Shown here piece after piece: positions 1 through 12,003 of a stretch of DNA of 64,000 nt. The stretch's first letter is position 1, and each line of letters opens with the position of its first letter. The translations under genes were made by a program, and so were the position numbers. The DNA comes from Alisma plantago-aquatica (Eukaryota; Streptophyta; Magnoliopsida; Alismatales; Alismataceae). The notes beneath the pieces are model-generated. The model did no database searches and was not told where the DNA came from. It worked only from the letters and a program-made list of their open reading frames with translations. The DNA is taken from positions 1,393,238,863-1,393,302,862 of the forward strand of contig OY856410.1 of the NCBI GenBank assembly GCA_963693085.1, in the 5' to 3' direction.

Positions 1-1560
1 TAAAACAAAACAGTAGATTAATAAAGTCAAATAGTAGATAAGTTAAAACAGTACATTAATACTAATCAGTAGATAAATTAATAAAAAACAGTAGATTATA
101 AATACAAATCAGTAGATAAGTAAATACTAATCAGTAGATAAATAAATACAAATCAACAGATAAGTAAGTACAAATCAGTAGATAGAAGCGCGACCAAAAA
201 AAAATCAGTAGATAGAAAATTTTAAACATTAGATAAGTAAATACAAATAAGTCATAAATAAATGCAAAACATTAGATAAGTAAATACAAATCAGTATATA
301 AAAAAATCAAAGCGTTAGATAAATTAATAAAAAATGTCAACTATATTTGTATTTATATTCATGAGGCTATACATTTATAAAACAAAACAGTAGATTAATA
401 AAGTCAAACAAGTTAAAACAGTACATTAATACTAATCAGTAGATAAATTAATAAAAAACAGTAGATAATAAATACAAATCAGTAGATAAGTAAATACTAA
501 TCAGTAGATAAATAAATTCAAATCAACAGATAAGTAAATACAAATCAGTAGATAGAAAATTCAAAACATTAGATAAGTAAATACAAATCAGTATATAAAA
601 AAATCAAAGCGTTAGATAAATTAATAAAAAATATCAACTATATTTGTATTTCTATTCATGAGGCTATACATTTATAAAACAAAACAGTAGATTAATAAAG
701 TCAAATAGTAGACAAGTTAAAACAGTACATTAATACTAATCAGTAGATAAATTAATAAAAACAGTAGATAATAAATACAAATCAGTAGATAAGTAAATAC
801 TAATCAGTAGATAAATAAATACAAATCAACAGATAAGCAATATAAAATCAGTAGATAAAAAATTCAAACATTAGATAAGTAAATACAAATCAGTCATAAA
901 TAAATACAAAACATTAGATAAGTAGATCAGTAGATAAAAAATTCAAGCATTAGATAAGTTAATACAAATCAGTCATAAATAAATACAAAGCATTAGATAA
1001 GTAGATCAGTAGATAAAAAATTCAAACATTAGATAAGTTAATACAAATCAGTCATAAATAAATACAAAGCATTAGATAAGTAGATCAGTAGATAAAAAAT
1101 TCAAACATTAGATAAGTAAATACAAATCAGTCATAAATAAATACAAAGCATTAGATCCAATCAGTAGATAAAAAAAATTCAAAGCGTTAGATAATTAAAC
1201 TCAAAGCATTAGATAAATAAATATAATCAGATAAAAAAGTACAACTCAGTTGATAAACAAACATAAATCAGTAGATAAAAAAGTACAGCTCAGTTGATAA
1301 ACAAACATAAATCAGTAGATGACTAAATAATTTTAAGAAGTAGATGAACGAATACAAAGCCCTAAATTTAAATAATGTGATGAATCAAAAATCATTAGAT
1401 GAACAAATCAGTAGATAAGTAAATACAAATCAGTAGATAAGTAAATATAAATCAGCACATAAGTAAATACAATCAGTAGATAAGTAAATACAAATCAGTG
1501 CATAAGTAAATACAAATCAGTAGATAAGTAAATACTAATCAATTGATAGGATTCAGTAAA
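1..1560. repeat. AT-rich minisatellite with higher-order structure
   Basis: Degenerate tandem array of a roughly 23-24-bp unit of the form AATCAGTAGATAAGTAAATA. Longer blocks are also repeated: the phrase TAAAACAAAACAGTAGATT recurs at about 1, 377 and 675, so a higher-order unit of about 300-375 bp is superimposed on the short one. From about 840 to 1190 a different sub-array (CAGTCATAAATAAATACAAA alternating with CATTAGATAAGTAGATCAG) dominates. No coding potential was seen. The array runs off the left edge of the window. Confidence 0.9.
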
Positions 1561-1585
1561 AAAAAAAAAATTACAAGTATTACTT

Positions 1586-1643
1586 CTGGGCGCCCAGGTT
1601 GAGGCGGGCCTTGGGCCGCCTAGGCGCCGCCTGGGCGCCCGCC
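1586..1643. repeat. GC-rich palindromic block
   Basis: An abrupt GC-rich stretch directly after the AT-rich array and a short A-tract. It contains the perfect 12-bp palindrome CTGGGCGCCCAG at 1586-1597 and further GGCGCC and CCTAGG-type cores up to 1643. It can fold into several hairpins. Similar GGCGCCTAGGCG-rich blocks are dispersed in plant genomes, but I could not assign this one to an element. Confidence 0.6.
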
Positions 1644-1650
1644 TGTACAA

Positions 1651-2437
1651 CTCAGATACATATGAAGCCAGGTATTAGTAGTAGATGAGAGTTTGTAGGG
1701 GAAGCCGTGGCAGTTGGCTCCCTCGGTTATCGTAGATGTTTCGGCCATGTGTGTGAGGTAGATATAGTGCTCGGAAGATGTCGAGGAATAAATATGAAGA
1801 GGAGACAAACATACACGGTTCGATAACATCTTGGGCAGTGGAGGTAATCATTGAGGTAGATTCTCATATATCCATATTGCAACTTGCAGTGGAAACAATA
1901 AGTCCCATATGTATAAGCAATTAAGGATTATGCACATAATACTACAACACAACATTTGTTTGAAAATATTGCATACCTGATCTAGTTGGCGTGTGAGAGA
2001 GGAAAGACGAGAGGTGGAAAGAGGCCATCCTAGGGGTGGGCCTTGCAAGGCTTTCTGCTCCGTTCGGTTGCGTTGTTCATCTATTTAGGATGCAAGCTTT
2101 GGGCTCTTTGTTGCTGCTGTCAACAACAGGTGGATGATGGCATGCAATGGGTGGGATAGGAGGCTGGCGTCAAGTTTGGGAAGTGGCAACTCCATGTTCC
2201 TACTGTTGCGACATGCTACTGGCATCTAGAGGCAATTGGTCGCTGTCGTGGACAATGTGGAAGGGGAGGCAAGTGGGAGGCATACATTGGAGAAGGTGAG
2301 GTAGCAGGAGGTAACAACTTGGCTGTTGGACGTGAAAGGGAGGCAGAGACTCAATGGATGCAGAAGGTGGGTTGTGGGAGGCACATGATTAATCGCTTGC
2401 AGGAGTAGTGCGCCTTAGTGTGGATGGGTGAGGGGAG
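1651..2437. other. No recognised feature
   Basis: Moderate-GC sequence rich in GGTGG and GAGG runs on the + strand. Open frames are short and match nothing I recognise. It ends at the fold-back element. Confidence 0.5.
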
Positions 2438-2714
2438 TGTTAGAGAACCTAGTTTGTTTAGTATTGAGACTGCTTGTATATGGGCCCAAGTGTGTCTTGG
2501 CCCATTAGGGTTTGTCTAAAGTCTCTATGCTTCCCCTTCTCATATATATATAGTAAATAGACAACCAATTATTCTTTGTGATTAGAGAAATCCCTCTCCT
2601 ATATATAGGAGAAGAGGGAAGCGTACATACTTTCGACAAAATCCTAATGGGCCAAGCCACACTTGGGGCCGTATAGAAATAGACTCAATACTAAATTAAC
2701 TAGAATGTCTAACA
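2438..2714. mobile_element. Fold-back element of two inverted LTR-like arms
   Basis: The two halves are imperfect inverted copies of about 120 bp each: 2438 to about 2563, and about 2589 to 2714 read on the minus strand. Both arms start TGTTAGA, share blocks such as TTTAGTATTGAG and TTGGCCCATTAGG, then a cleft like CTTCCCCTTCTC followed by a TATATATA stretch resembling an LTR promoter. The ends are therefore TG..CA. A 5-bp repeat GGGAG lies directly outside both ends (2433-2437 and 2715-2719), which suggests integrase-type insertion. It could instead be a MITE with unusually long terminal inverted repeats. Confidence 0.75.
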
Positions 2715-5182
2715 GGGAGAGTAGCACTAGGTGTAACAATTCATGTTGCCTGAGCGTAGAGAAGTGAGCGCAGAGGTGGATCCGAAGGTTGGTTGACAGG
2801 AAGGTGGGGTGACGACAAACAAGGTTGACTGCTAAGGAAGCTGGGCTGGGGTTTCGGAACACGGAAGGAGATGGGTCTAGGGTTGCTTGGAGCGGTGAGG
2901 AGATGGGCATGGGTGGATGGCCTTTCCTGGCCAATGGGGTGGACCCATGGTAGCTGAGCTTATGGAGGCAAACTTGCTGTAATAGACATGGACAGAAGTT
3001 GGCCTCAGTGGCCTAGGGGTTCTAGAGGACAGGAGAATGAGGACAGGTGGAAGAGGACATGGGGTGGGTGTTAGGATCTAAGGACCGGAGGCGACAAGCT
3101 ATGGCGCGATGTGTGTAGAGGTCTGGGTGACATGGTGGTTGTTGGGTTTTGGCATACATATGTTGTGACTTGTGAAGGGGTGTGCTGCTTTGGTGGTGGC
3201 GGGAGGGAGTGGTGGCTAAGAACTGGCAAATAATGGTGGTGAAATGCAAGAAGAGGAAGGCGTGTTGTACATCGTTACCGAAATAGGGTAGAGGAGGGGC
3301 GGAACCCGAGCTGATTTACTGAGATGGATGTGGACGGACACAATGGGGCTACTTGCAGCCGCCTCATTTTCCAAAAGCGTGCATAATAGGGACTTGGCCC
3401 AGTGACTTGCACATGGCAACACCTTCAAGGACCAACACATATACCATGGAGCGTGGTCTTGTTTCTGGGAGGCTGCTGCATGAAGACGATGCATGGCGTC
3501 AGCCAAGAGGAGTGCGTGACCTAACCCTAATAATTAAGGGCTGTGCTCTGAGACCAAACAATGCAGAACATTGTGATTAAAATCTAAAATAATATGATAT
3601 AACTGATCGAAAGGAATAAAATATCATTCAAAGATTTCTGTCAAGTCTACCTTCCTAAGAGGCTTACATGACCAATATATAGGCATTTTAAGACCGATTA
3701 ATTAGACATGCAGCCAATGTGGGATCACATTCTTTAAAAACCAAAGTGGAAAAATATTAAATAAAGCCTAAAACACATGGAAACTAATAAAACATTATAT
3801 TTTTTTACTCAAAGCACTATGCCAAAGACTATGATTGTGTTGCATCACTTTTCTTGTCTAAAACTTGCTAAAGATAACACACGTCCTCTTGATTTAGGCT
3901 TCTTGAAAATAGCACATATCTAAACAAGAGATGGTTTGCCCTCTTGCTTGATCCTGCCTTTCTCTAACCACACGTAGTTCATCATTGAAAGTCTAAAACT
4001 AATATAATACAATAGACCATTATCCTGATGTTGCAAAACTGATAAAAATCAAGACTGATTCCTAACTATAATTTCTGCTAGATATATCAGTACACACTTA
4101 ACACATCAAACAACCAAAAATCTTTCACCTAAAAGGCAACACCACTGCAAGTAAGGCGACTTTTTTCCGTGGGTTAAATCATAGAGAAGAATGTAAAAGG
4201 CTTATCTGTCACCTCTCAAAGGACTCATGAGGTATTGTTTTGTTAGAGCCACTACATCAACGCCACACTAGCCGTTATATCATCACAGTGCAGAGCTGCT
4301 ATGTCATCCCAATGGAGCCATGATGTTGCCACACATAGGGCATTTTCGGCGTGCAGCATTTTGCAGCACTGGATTGTACTTTTGAATCCATGTGACAAAA
4401 TTTTATGTTTGCTTTGCTGAAGCAGGACAAATTAGAATCCTAGGACTGTTAGTGATAAAAGAATTCCTGTATTTGTTTTTCCATCTCACATTAAAGGACG
4501 CCAAAGTCCAGCTGCGGCTGTCTCTTATGCCTGCCCACATATGGTAAATTGCTTTCTCCATAGTGACAAGCCTTATTTAACCAAACATTGTCTATTTACT
4601 GCTGGTCCTATTAAATCATAAGTTTCTTAATTTTGGTTTTAATAAATACAGGGTTATCTAAATCCAATGAAATCTTACGAACCAAACGTGCCCATAGTGG
4701 CTTGGGGTGATTGCAACTTCCCATTACTGTGAGGTCATCGCCTTTGTGGTGTCTGTTCAGTGGAACCGATTCTGTTGCATCATCAACAGAAAGGGTCAGC
4801 CAAAATCCTCGCATGCAAGAATGTGCGAATTGGGACCTTGATTTGCTTATATAAGTTTGAAAGAGTATAAAAAAGACAAAATATAAAATTTGTAAAAAAA
4901 TCACGAAAAACCATAGAAAAAAAAGCGGTGGTTCTGGATTTTGTTCAAATAGAACAATTAGTGAACTTCAAGATTAAAAAAAGCAGCAACTCTTGAATGT
5001 TTGGCAATTTTTTTTTTCACTAACTTGCATACACGTTGATAATATACATCGATCAGCTTCAATTTGGCTGCGAAAACTCTGCTCACTTCTTGATCTCTTC
5101 TATTTAGTTAATGTTTCTTCGTCATAGATCATTTCTTTCAAGTCTCTGATAGAGTGTTTCTTGTATATTGTATCTTCTGTAG
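2715..5182. other. Unassigned DNA before the first visible GCN1 exon
   Basis: No exon of the GCN1 homologue upstream of 5183 was recognised here. The first part (to about 3580) is moderately GC-rich; the rest is AT-rich and intron-like and ends in a pyrimidine-rich acceptor (TTCTGTAG, 5175-5182). The simplest reading is a very long intron of the GCN1 gene that may contain everything from the left edge onward. A truncated 5' end of the gene cannot be excluded. Confidence 0.4.
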
Positions 5183-7410
5183 GGTTTGATTAGCGGTTCA
5201 GCTGAGACTAGAGAACAAGCCGCTCAAGGGTTAGGTGAACTAATTGATGTAACCAGTGAGAAAACATTGAAAGAGTTTGTTGTCCCCATAACTGGGTATG
5301 ATTTCTTTACCGTTCTTTGTACCTTATTACCTTGATATCTTTCGTAGTTTATTTTTGTTCTCTTTTTCCTAATTGGGTGTACCATGTACATGTTTACTTA
5401 TGGACATGCCCAAAGCTGCTGTTAAAGGCTAAATGGTCCAAGTTTCTTAGGGTTACATCTGAAACTTAATAAAAAGTGGTCGTCGTTCCTGTATGCAGGC
5501 CTCTCATTCGAATCATAGGAGATAGATTTCCTTGGCAGGTAAAGGCTGCTATACTGTCCACATTGGATATAATGATAAGCAAAGGAGGCATGGCACTAAA
5601 ACCTTTTTTGCCTCAACTGCAAACGACTTTTGTAAAATGTCTTCAAGACAATACAAGGTAGGCTTTGTGTTGGCAGTTTAACACTTTGATTACAGATTTG
5701 CACTGTTGGTCTAGTTTTCTTGTTATGGTTGCTGACATTATTAGTTGACAGAATGGTCCGCTCAAGCTCTGCACGTGCTCTGGGAAAGCTTAGCTCTCTC
5801 AGTACAAGGATTGATCCTCTAGTTGGTGATCTTCTGGCAGCATTGCAGGTTAGTGTTGTATGCCACTCTTCTAAACACATAAACAATAGGTGTGATGTAT
5901 CCAATATGTTTATGATTCAGGTAGCAGATGGAGGAGTTAAGGAAGCTATCCTCTCTGCTCTAAAAGGTGTTTTGAAGCATGCTGGGAAAAACATAAGCAG
6001 TACCACCAGGAATCGTCTGTCAATCCTACTTAAGGAGTTTGTGCAACAGGAAATTGATGAATTACGGGGATTTTCTGCTAGAGTCTTAGGAGTGACCTCT
6101 CAGGTATTGAACATTCACAACCTAATAAAAAAAAGCTATATGGTTTTCTCCATAATTTCAATCTAATATATCTCATAATATCTTGCAGTATATGGACAGT
6201 CTTGAGCTAGATGATCTTCTAGATGGGATGTGTAAACTTGGTCAAACTTCAACCTGGTTTACTCGGCATGGGTCACTGCTCACTTTCGCATCAGTATCGT
6301 TGCATAATCCTTCTATGATATGCCAATCATCACTTTTTCCTTCTGTTGTTACTTTCCTCAAAGTTTCTCTTGAAGATGACAAGGTTGATTGATTAGTCCT
6401 TTCTAAATGGTGAACATATTTAATGTCATTTGTAAAAATTAAACATTTGAACATTGCTACACAGTTTCCAATACGAGATGCTGCAACAAAAACTTCCGGG
6501 AGGCTTCTAGTTCACCTCACTCACTCTGAAGGCAAAACTGCATCCAAAGAACTTTTACATATTCTGATTTCTTCCTTGAAAGACGACTCCAGTGAAGTTC
6601 GTAGAAGATCACTCTCCAGTTTGAAAGCAGTAGCAAAGGTCCACCTTCTCAGTCTCGATATTTTCATCTTTCCGCATGTGTTCAAAAGTTCAGTTTGACT
6701 GGAAGTGCCATATTTTACCAGGTAAATGCTGGGTTCATCTCTAATAACATCTCAAGCATTGGCCCTGCTGTAGCGGAAATGATGAAGGATGGAAGTACCC
6801 CTGTCCGTCTAGCTGCGGAACGATGTGCACTGCATGTATTCCAATTGACAAAAGGTGTGCGTTAACTCTAGTTTTGGTAACTGTGTTAGCAAACAGACGT
6901 TGTAGATGAACAGTTTCAGTTTCCGTTTTTGCTTCATTCTGTGAAGCATTATATTTTACATTTTTTTCCGTTTATGATTGCAGCCTGTAAAGCTGACGAG
7001 GTAATCCCAATATAATAATTTTGGTCTTTTCAGGTCCTGAAGATGTTCAGGCTGCACAGAAATATATAACTGGCTTAGACGCAAGAAGGTTATCTAAGCT
7101 TTCCGAAGACAGGTTAGCATGAGCGTTGTTATCTGTTTGCATATGTCGATTGCAGAATATATAATATTACTGATAAGAATCTCATCAGTATGTCAACATT
7201 TGAGCATAGTTTTTTTATGACGTTGATTTACAATCTTTGTAATCCATCCGCTCCAGTTAGTTTTGCGGACTCTTTGACATCTATATTTTTTCAAGTGATA
7301 AAAAGGTTCTAGGTTCGTTACTGTTCATGACTCCTATTTGTATTAATGAGGCCTGTACATTTTGCAGTGACCGTAGTGATAATAGTGAAGATGACGCAGA
7401 CAAAAGCTAA
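5183..7410 (+). CDS. GCN1: GCN1/ILITHYIA homologue, 3' end (last nine exons)
   Basis: GCN1 is a very large HEAT-repeat protein that sits on ribosomes with GCN20-type ABCF proteins and activates the eIF2-alpha kinase GCN2 under amino-acid and other stress; the Arabidopsis homologue ILITHYIA also affects immunity. The visible part is the C-terminal 391 residues, against roughly 2,600 for the family. Exons: 5183-5295, 5499-5657, 5752-5848, 5921-6103, 6189-6383, 6465-6638, 6722-6854, 7034-7112, 7368-7410. All introns are GT..AG, phases match at every junction, and the summed length (1176 nt) is a multiple of three. Recognisable family stretches are GLISGSAE (exon 1), [13 protein letters not shown] (exon 2), [10 protein letters not shown] (exon 4), [19 protein letters not shown] (exon 6), [15 protein letters not shown] (exon 7) and an acidic Ser/Asp tail ending DDADKS. 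No stop or frameshift interrupts it, so it looks functional. The start codon and about 85 percent of the protein lie outside the window or beyond a long intron. Confidence 0.93.
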
Positions 7411-8295
7411 TTGTCTCCTGGTGACCTGCCATATATTCTTAGACTTGGAAGTCACATGGTCACACATTTTATGCAACATCTCTGAATTTATAAATGTGTC
7501 ACCAACTGAGTTGGTAGTCTTGTTATTTTTCAACATGGCTCGCTCGACGAATTCAGAGGTCAAACATTTGTTCTTGGCGGAAAGCAATAGGAAAGCAGAT
7601 TTTTGTTTTAATATGGCTTCTTATGGATCGCTGATCTCGGCCTTTTTGTCGCAGGCCTTGTGGTTCAACAATGTGACATTTTTTGTATATTACATTTGTG
7701 TATATATATTTATATGTATACATGTTCGGTCTATATCATTTTTGAAACTGTTGTATTTCCCCGTTGAAGATTTGCTATCACATGATCAAAAGGTTGGATA
7801 GTTTGTCCTTGTTTCAAACCTTGACGCAGCTTGAAGTTGCCATGTACTTTGCTTCAGAATTGTGCCATGCTCCTCATTTATGGTCAGAACTGCACATTAT
7901 TGTAGTGGCTGCCTAGCATTCCGGTAAATTATCAGAGGATTAACTTGAACATACAATTACTTGGATGGCTTTTAGGAAATTATAGTAATGTTGACAGTCG
8001 ATGTGACAATATCAAGGCTTTTTATAAATTTGGTTTTACTTGTTCTTACTGGTTTGTTCCATGCACGCATCCCCCGTTCACCTTAGCTCGGGCGTGTCAC
8101 TGGTAGTTGGTGTGCTGACCGTCTGTCTTGCCTCCACTTTGACCATGAAGAAAAATTTGAGGGGGACGTTCTTGAAGAGAATATTTTGATATGAGTGTCA
8201 TAAATCCCAGGAGGGCTTCCACGCTCGCCATCTGTTGCTGTTCCGTGGCCAATAAGAAATGGGGTAGCATGATTCTATAGGATTGACTTATATGT
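7411..8295 (+). other. 3' flank of the GCN1 homologue
   Basis: AT-rich DNA after the TAA stop at 7408-7410. It probably contains the 3' untranslated region. I see no unambiguous AATAAA signal close to the stop. No other gene was recognised before the hAT insertion. Confidence 0.45.
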
Positions 8296-8303
8296 CTGGG
8301 AAT

Positions 8304-9576
8304 TAGGAATGGCTAAAGTCCCCATCAGACCCAATATGATCCAAACCCAATTGCAGTGGGTCAAAATGGGTCTTAAGTGATAGTTGGGTATGAGATGGGG
8401 ACAAGATTACAGACCCATTTTCCATCTGGGGACCTATTGAAACCCATCCTTACCCATTTCCCTTTTTTGGCAGATCTACCCCTGACCACCTCCCCCCACT
8501 TCTGCCGAGAATCATAGTTGATGATCTTCTGCCTCTTCTCCTCAAGCGCCGTTCCTCTCTCGTCTCCTCGGCCGTGACCTGCAGCTTTCTCGATTCTGCA
8601 AACCTCCATGTTAGAGGCTGCTGCTCGCTGGATTCTGGGAACCTCGACAAAATGCCGTGATGGAGGCTTCATCTGCTCGCCGGACTCTGTATACCACGAC
8701 GAGATGCTGTGGTACCATCAGCTATGTGTGATGAATCGTCGTTGCGTCTGGTCTTCGGCGAGTCTGACTCCAATCCGATCTTTGGATCCAAACTCTCATC
8801 GTCTTCTGCATTGCTTGCAGACGAGGCAGTTTGCTAACTCTTCCTATTTGACTGTTGCTGGTCTCCCAACTCGTATTCTGTCAGATCACTTGAGAAAACC
8901 CACCTTTGCATTCACCCGCCGACTCATACTCTGCTTCTTTGTCGGGAAGATCATTGACCTCCCCTTTCTGGAATGCCATCTTCCTGAGACTCGATTGAAT
9001 ATTAAGATGATACAAAAGAAACTCCCTGAGTTGCTACGTTGGAATATAACTTAGGCGTTGATTAAATGAATGCAAGTTTCGAAAAAGTTAAGAGATGTAT
9101 GCGACGTGTTTGTTTAAATGCTGGGAAGTCTAAAGTACAGAACTCTGTTATTGACAATTTTCTAATGTTATTTTGTGAAGTAGAAAATATTTAGTAAGTA
9201 ATAAAGTACACACATGATGTCATTCTTTACATTATGTGATGTTAAATTACACGTAGAAGTTATGTAATCAAATAATGTGGAATGTTAGAATACATACTCT
9301 GGATTGACGCATATATCTTGGCAATCATATGTTGCATTATTAGCAGGTAGGATAAGTTCGTCACGAGAATTTGTATTATGTTGCATTATTTGATCAATAT
9401 GACAAGTTTTGAATAAAATGGGTTATTTTGGGTCCCCATTACCTAACGGGTTGGGGATGAGTTCGTGCTGTCCCAGCTGTGTTAGTAATGGGGGTGGGTA
9501 TGGGTCAGACAAAAGAGAAGATGGGTAAAGTGGGTAAGGGAATGGGTCACCCATACCCCCCCATTTGCCATACCTA
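8304..9576. mobile_element. Non-autonomous hAT-type transposon
   Basis: Terminal inverted repeats TAGGAATGGC (8304) and TAGGTATGGC (complement, ending 9576) are flanked by an 8-bp target duplication with one mismatch: CTGGGAAT (8296-8303) and CTGGGATT (9577-9584). Subterminal regions are full of GGGT/ACCC motifs (ACCCAT, GGGTCACCC), typical of hAT elements with many transposase-binding sites. No transposase domain is visible in any frame. The core at about 8460-8900 is more GC-rich and gene-like, with an open frame of 148 codons (8608-9054) that matches nothing I recognise. Confidence 0.85.
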
Positions 9577-9613
9577 CTGGGATTGCATTTACTGCTATCA
9601 GAGACTAGGATAT

Positions 9614-10097
9614 GGCTGTGTTTGTTAGGCCGTGGGTTAGGAATTCACACTGTGGATTTTAAGACTACAGTGCTCCTCAAAACCTTCCTCTTACTGATAT
9701 CCCAAAATATGTCCTCACGTTTAACTCATCCAAAATATCTCCTTAGTGACCCCCAGTTTATTTATGCGCACCTTTTTTTTCCATTTTCGAAATGGTAATG
9801 TCCATGTTTGTTTATTATGTTTTCTTCTATGCAAGGAAATTCTGTCAATGACAAGATAGCTGCAAGATCTTAATCTTCTCCAAAATATTTGTTTCATGGA
9901 TCTAAAGATTATCGGGGGTTCTATCCTCTTGTTCTCACATGAAAGGGCTAGTTGCATTAATGGATCCGGTTGATATAGCGACTAACCAACCCATTGGTGG
10001 AGGTATTGTTGGAAATTATTACAAAAGCGATCAATAATAGTCTAAATCATGAGAAAAAAATGGGAACCCCAATCAATAAATCCCAACAAACACAGTT
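9614..10097. mobile_element. Possible MITE (CTGTGTTTGTT termini)
   Basis: GGCTGTGTTTGTTAGGC at 9614 faces the inverted copy TCCCAACAAACACAGTT at 10081-10097. Such CTGTGTTTGTTGGGA termini are common in plant MITEs. No convincing target duplication was found, the inverted match is only about 13 bp long, and no coding sequence is present. Confidence 0.35.
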
Positions 10098-10604
10098 GAC
10101 GACGCTTGTCATTTGGATTTTGTCGTACTAGATTCAGGAAATAAAGCAAATTTCAGAGTTTCTAGATATTATTGCAATCTTATATTTTGGTTTTCGTAGA
10201 AAAGATACAATATATCAAATTTAAATCTAGCTTGTCAGTGGATTAAAAAAATTAAATAAATCATGCACCTCAGTATTCTAGCAAACTTGTTGGACATAAT
10301 GGATTAACAATATATTCACAATATTGTGTGATGTTAGAGATTGATAGGCTTATATATTCATATTTGACTTTGAAGCTTCCCTTGAGATTGATGAACACTT
10401 GAGTTTGATACACATTGTATCTTTGAGAGAGATTTAAACATTGAATATTTAAAAACACCTGGAGCTTTGACTAGGTTGTAGGTTATATATTGGAGTATGT
10501 TGAAGGAACATGCAAACAACATTTGATTCACAAACTCAGTTGCTACTATCGCTAAAGTAGTTTGCAGGATATGTTCCATAAGAAGACTAGGTTGTAGCAG
10601 ATGG
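10098..10604. other. No recognised feature
   Basis: AT-rich sequence. It contains the palindromic phrase CAATATATTCACAATATTG near 10310, which recurs near 22575. Confidence 0.4.
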
Positions 10605-10790
10605 TCAATGTGCTTGAAGGGACACAGACAAACATGAACATGTTTGGCACATATGAGCATCAACATGCTTGACACAGTAGGGAGAAACATCAACATGTTT
10701 GACAGAACAATATGAGCATCAACATGTTTGAAAGGGCACAAACAAACATCAATATGCTTGACATGGCATGGATGAACATCAACGTGCTTG
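10605..10790. repeat. Degenerate 28-30-bp minisatellite
   Basis: About seven diverged copies of CATCAACATGYTTGA occur at roughly 28-30-bp intervals (near 10605, 10633, 10659, 10688, 10717, 10747 and 10777). Because the period is close to 30 bp, the minus strand stays open and reads as a 10-residue degenerate repeat (KHVDV, KHIDV, KHVDA). I treat this as non-coding. Confidence 0.7.
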
Positions 10791-11754
10791 AGAGAGAACA
10801 TACAAACAAGGAGGAAACATTCCTGGCATACCCAAATGAATGATCTTCTACAAAACACAGGTGTGTCTGAGAAACACACTACCAAATGTGCACTTAGCCC
10901 ATGATTCTTCACTCCTAGAAGATTGAAGTGTTTCCTGAGTAGAATGACCAAGACACGGTTGATGAAGAAACATATTCACCTATTGTAGAGCACAAATGAC
11001 ATGCAATTAATATGAGGAATCTCCTTTTCAGCCGAAAAGATGCAATGAAGAAGACCGATGATTGGCAACTCATAATTTGGACAACATGTTTAGTACACAA
11101 AATTGCATATGTCGACAATGCTCTTCTTCCGCTTTCCTCTTTTGAGATGTAGTGCCTCAACTCTTCTCCTCATCCTCCTCTTCTCATGTTCTCTATCTCT
11201 TCACCACAAACCAACCACGAAGAGACAACAAAAGTGGTTGTGGTGGACAAAGATAACAGTGTAACTCCCCTATAACATTAGGGGACATGGGGTGGATGGG
11301 GAAGAAATGACTAGAGAAGGATTGGCTTGACATGTTCGGAGAAGTTGTGTGTTTGCCCTCTCAACGTGCTTGAGAACTTGACATCATGCTTAGGAAATCT
11401 TGAAGTTGTGCTTGATGAATGAATCCTCACACATGAGAAGGTTGATCTTGTAGATGAGTGTGAATTTCATCACTCATGTGAGTATAGGACTTCATGGTGC
11501 TTTAGAGAGATTGGATTGTTGAGTAAACTAGCCTTCCGCCAACATGACATGTTGGACACAGTGTGTGACCGATGTTCTGAATGAAAATCCTACATTACCT
11601 GCAAAAGAATCACAACATGTAGAGTGTGGAACATGTTGTGTTCCGTGCCGGTAGGGAATATTTATGGGAAAAAGGTTAGAAACATTTCACCATAACTTCA
11701 TGGACGACTCCTCTTCTAGAAATAAGACTCTAACATGACAATTTAGATGATGAA
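10791..11754. other. No recognised feature
   Basis: No domain or element terminus was recognised. A few isolated CTCAACGTGCTTGAGA-like words related to the preceding minisatellite occur near 11365. Confidence 0.4.
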
Positions 11755-12003
11755 GATGCTAATCTGGGTGGAGATGATTTCCACCATAGGTGCCGATCAG
11801 GATGATGGAGACGACATTCTGGGTAAAGATGACTTCCAACATAGATGACGATGTGGATCGAGATGATTCGAGTGCCGGAGGGTTTCCATCACTATGAGGA
11901 TGATGGAATGAATGGTGAAGATGACTTCCACCTTGGAGAAGAAGATGACATGAATGGTGGAGATGACTTCCACTTTGGAGAAGAAGATGGCACATATGAT
12001 GGA
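11755..12003 (+). repeat. Degenerate repeat reading as acidic GxDDFH units
   Basis: Four diverged copies of GGTGRAGATGAYTTCCAC lie near 11776, 11825, 11911 and 11956. In the + frame the last two read GEDDFHLGEEDD and GGDDFHFGEED. An open frame starts at ATG 11845 and is still open at 12003, where the LTR element is inserted. A fifth unit lies on the far side of that element at 22209. Earlier copies contain stops. No known protein family is recognised; it may only be a minisatellite. Confidence 0.6.

Noticed and set aside
1..1560. CRISPR-like repeat-spacer look
   Set aside because: Units are degenerate, spacers are not unique, and the context is a plant nuclear genome.
7346..7801. Open frame of 151 codons on the + strand after GCN1
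   Set aside because: It overlaps the last GCN1 exon in another frame, begins inside the intron and shows no known domain.
8373..9054. Open frames inside the hAT element as a transposase
   Set aside because: No hAT dimerisation or DDE residues; composition and position suggest filler or captured DNA.
10358..10951. Open frame of 197 codons on the minus strand
   Set aside because: It follows the 28-30-bp minisatellite; length is explained by the repeat period.
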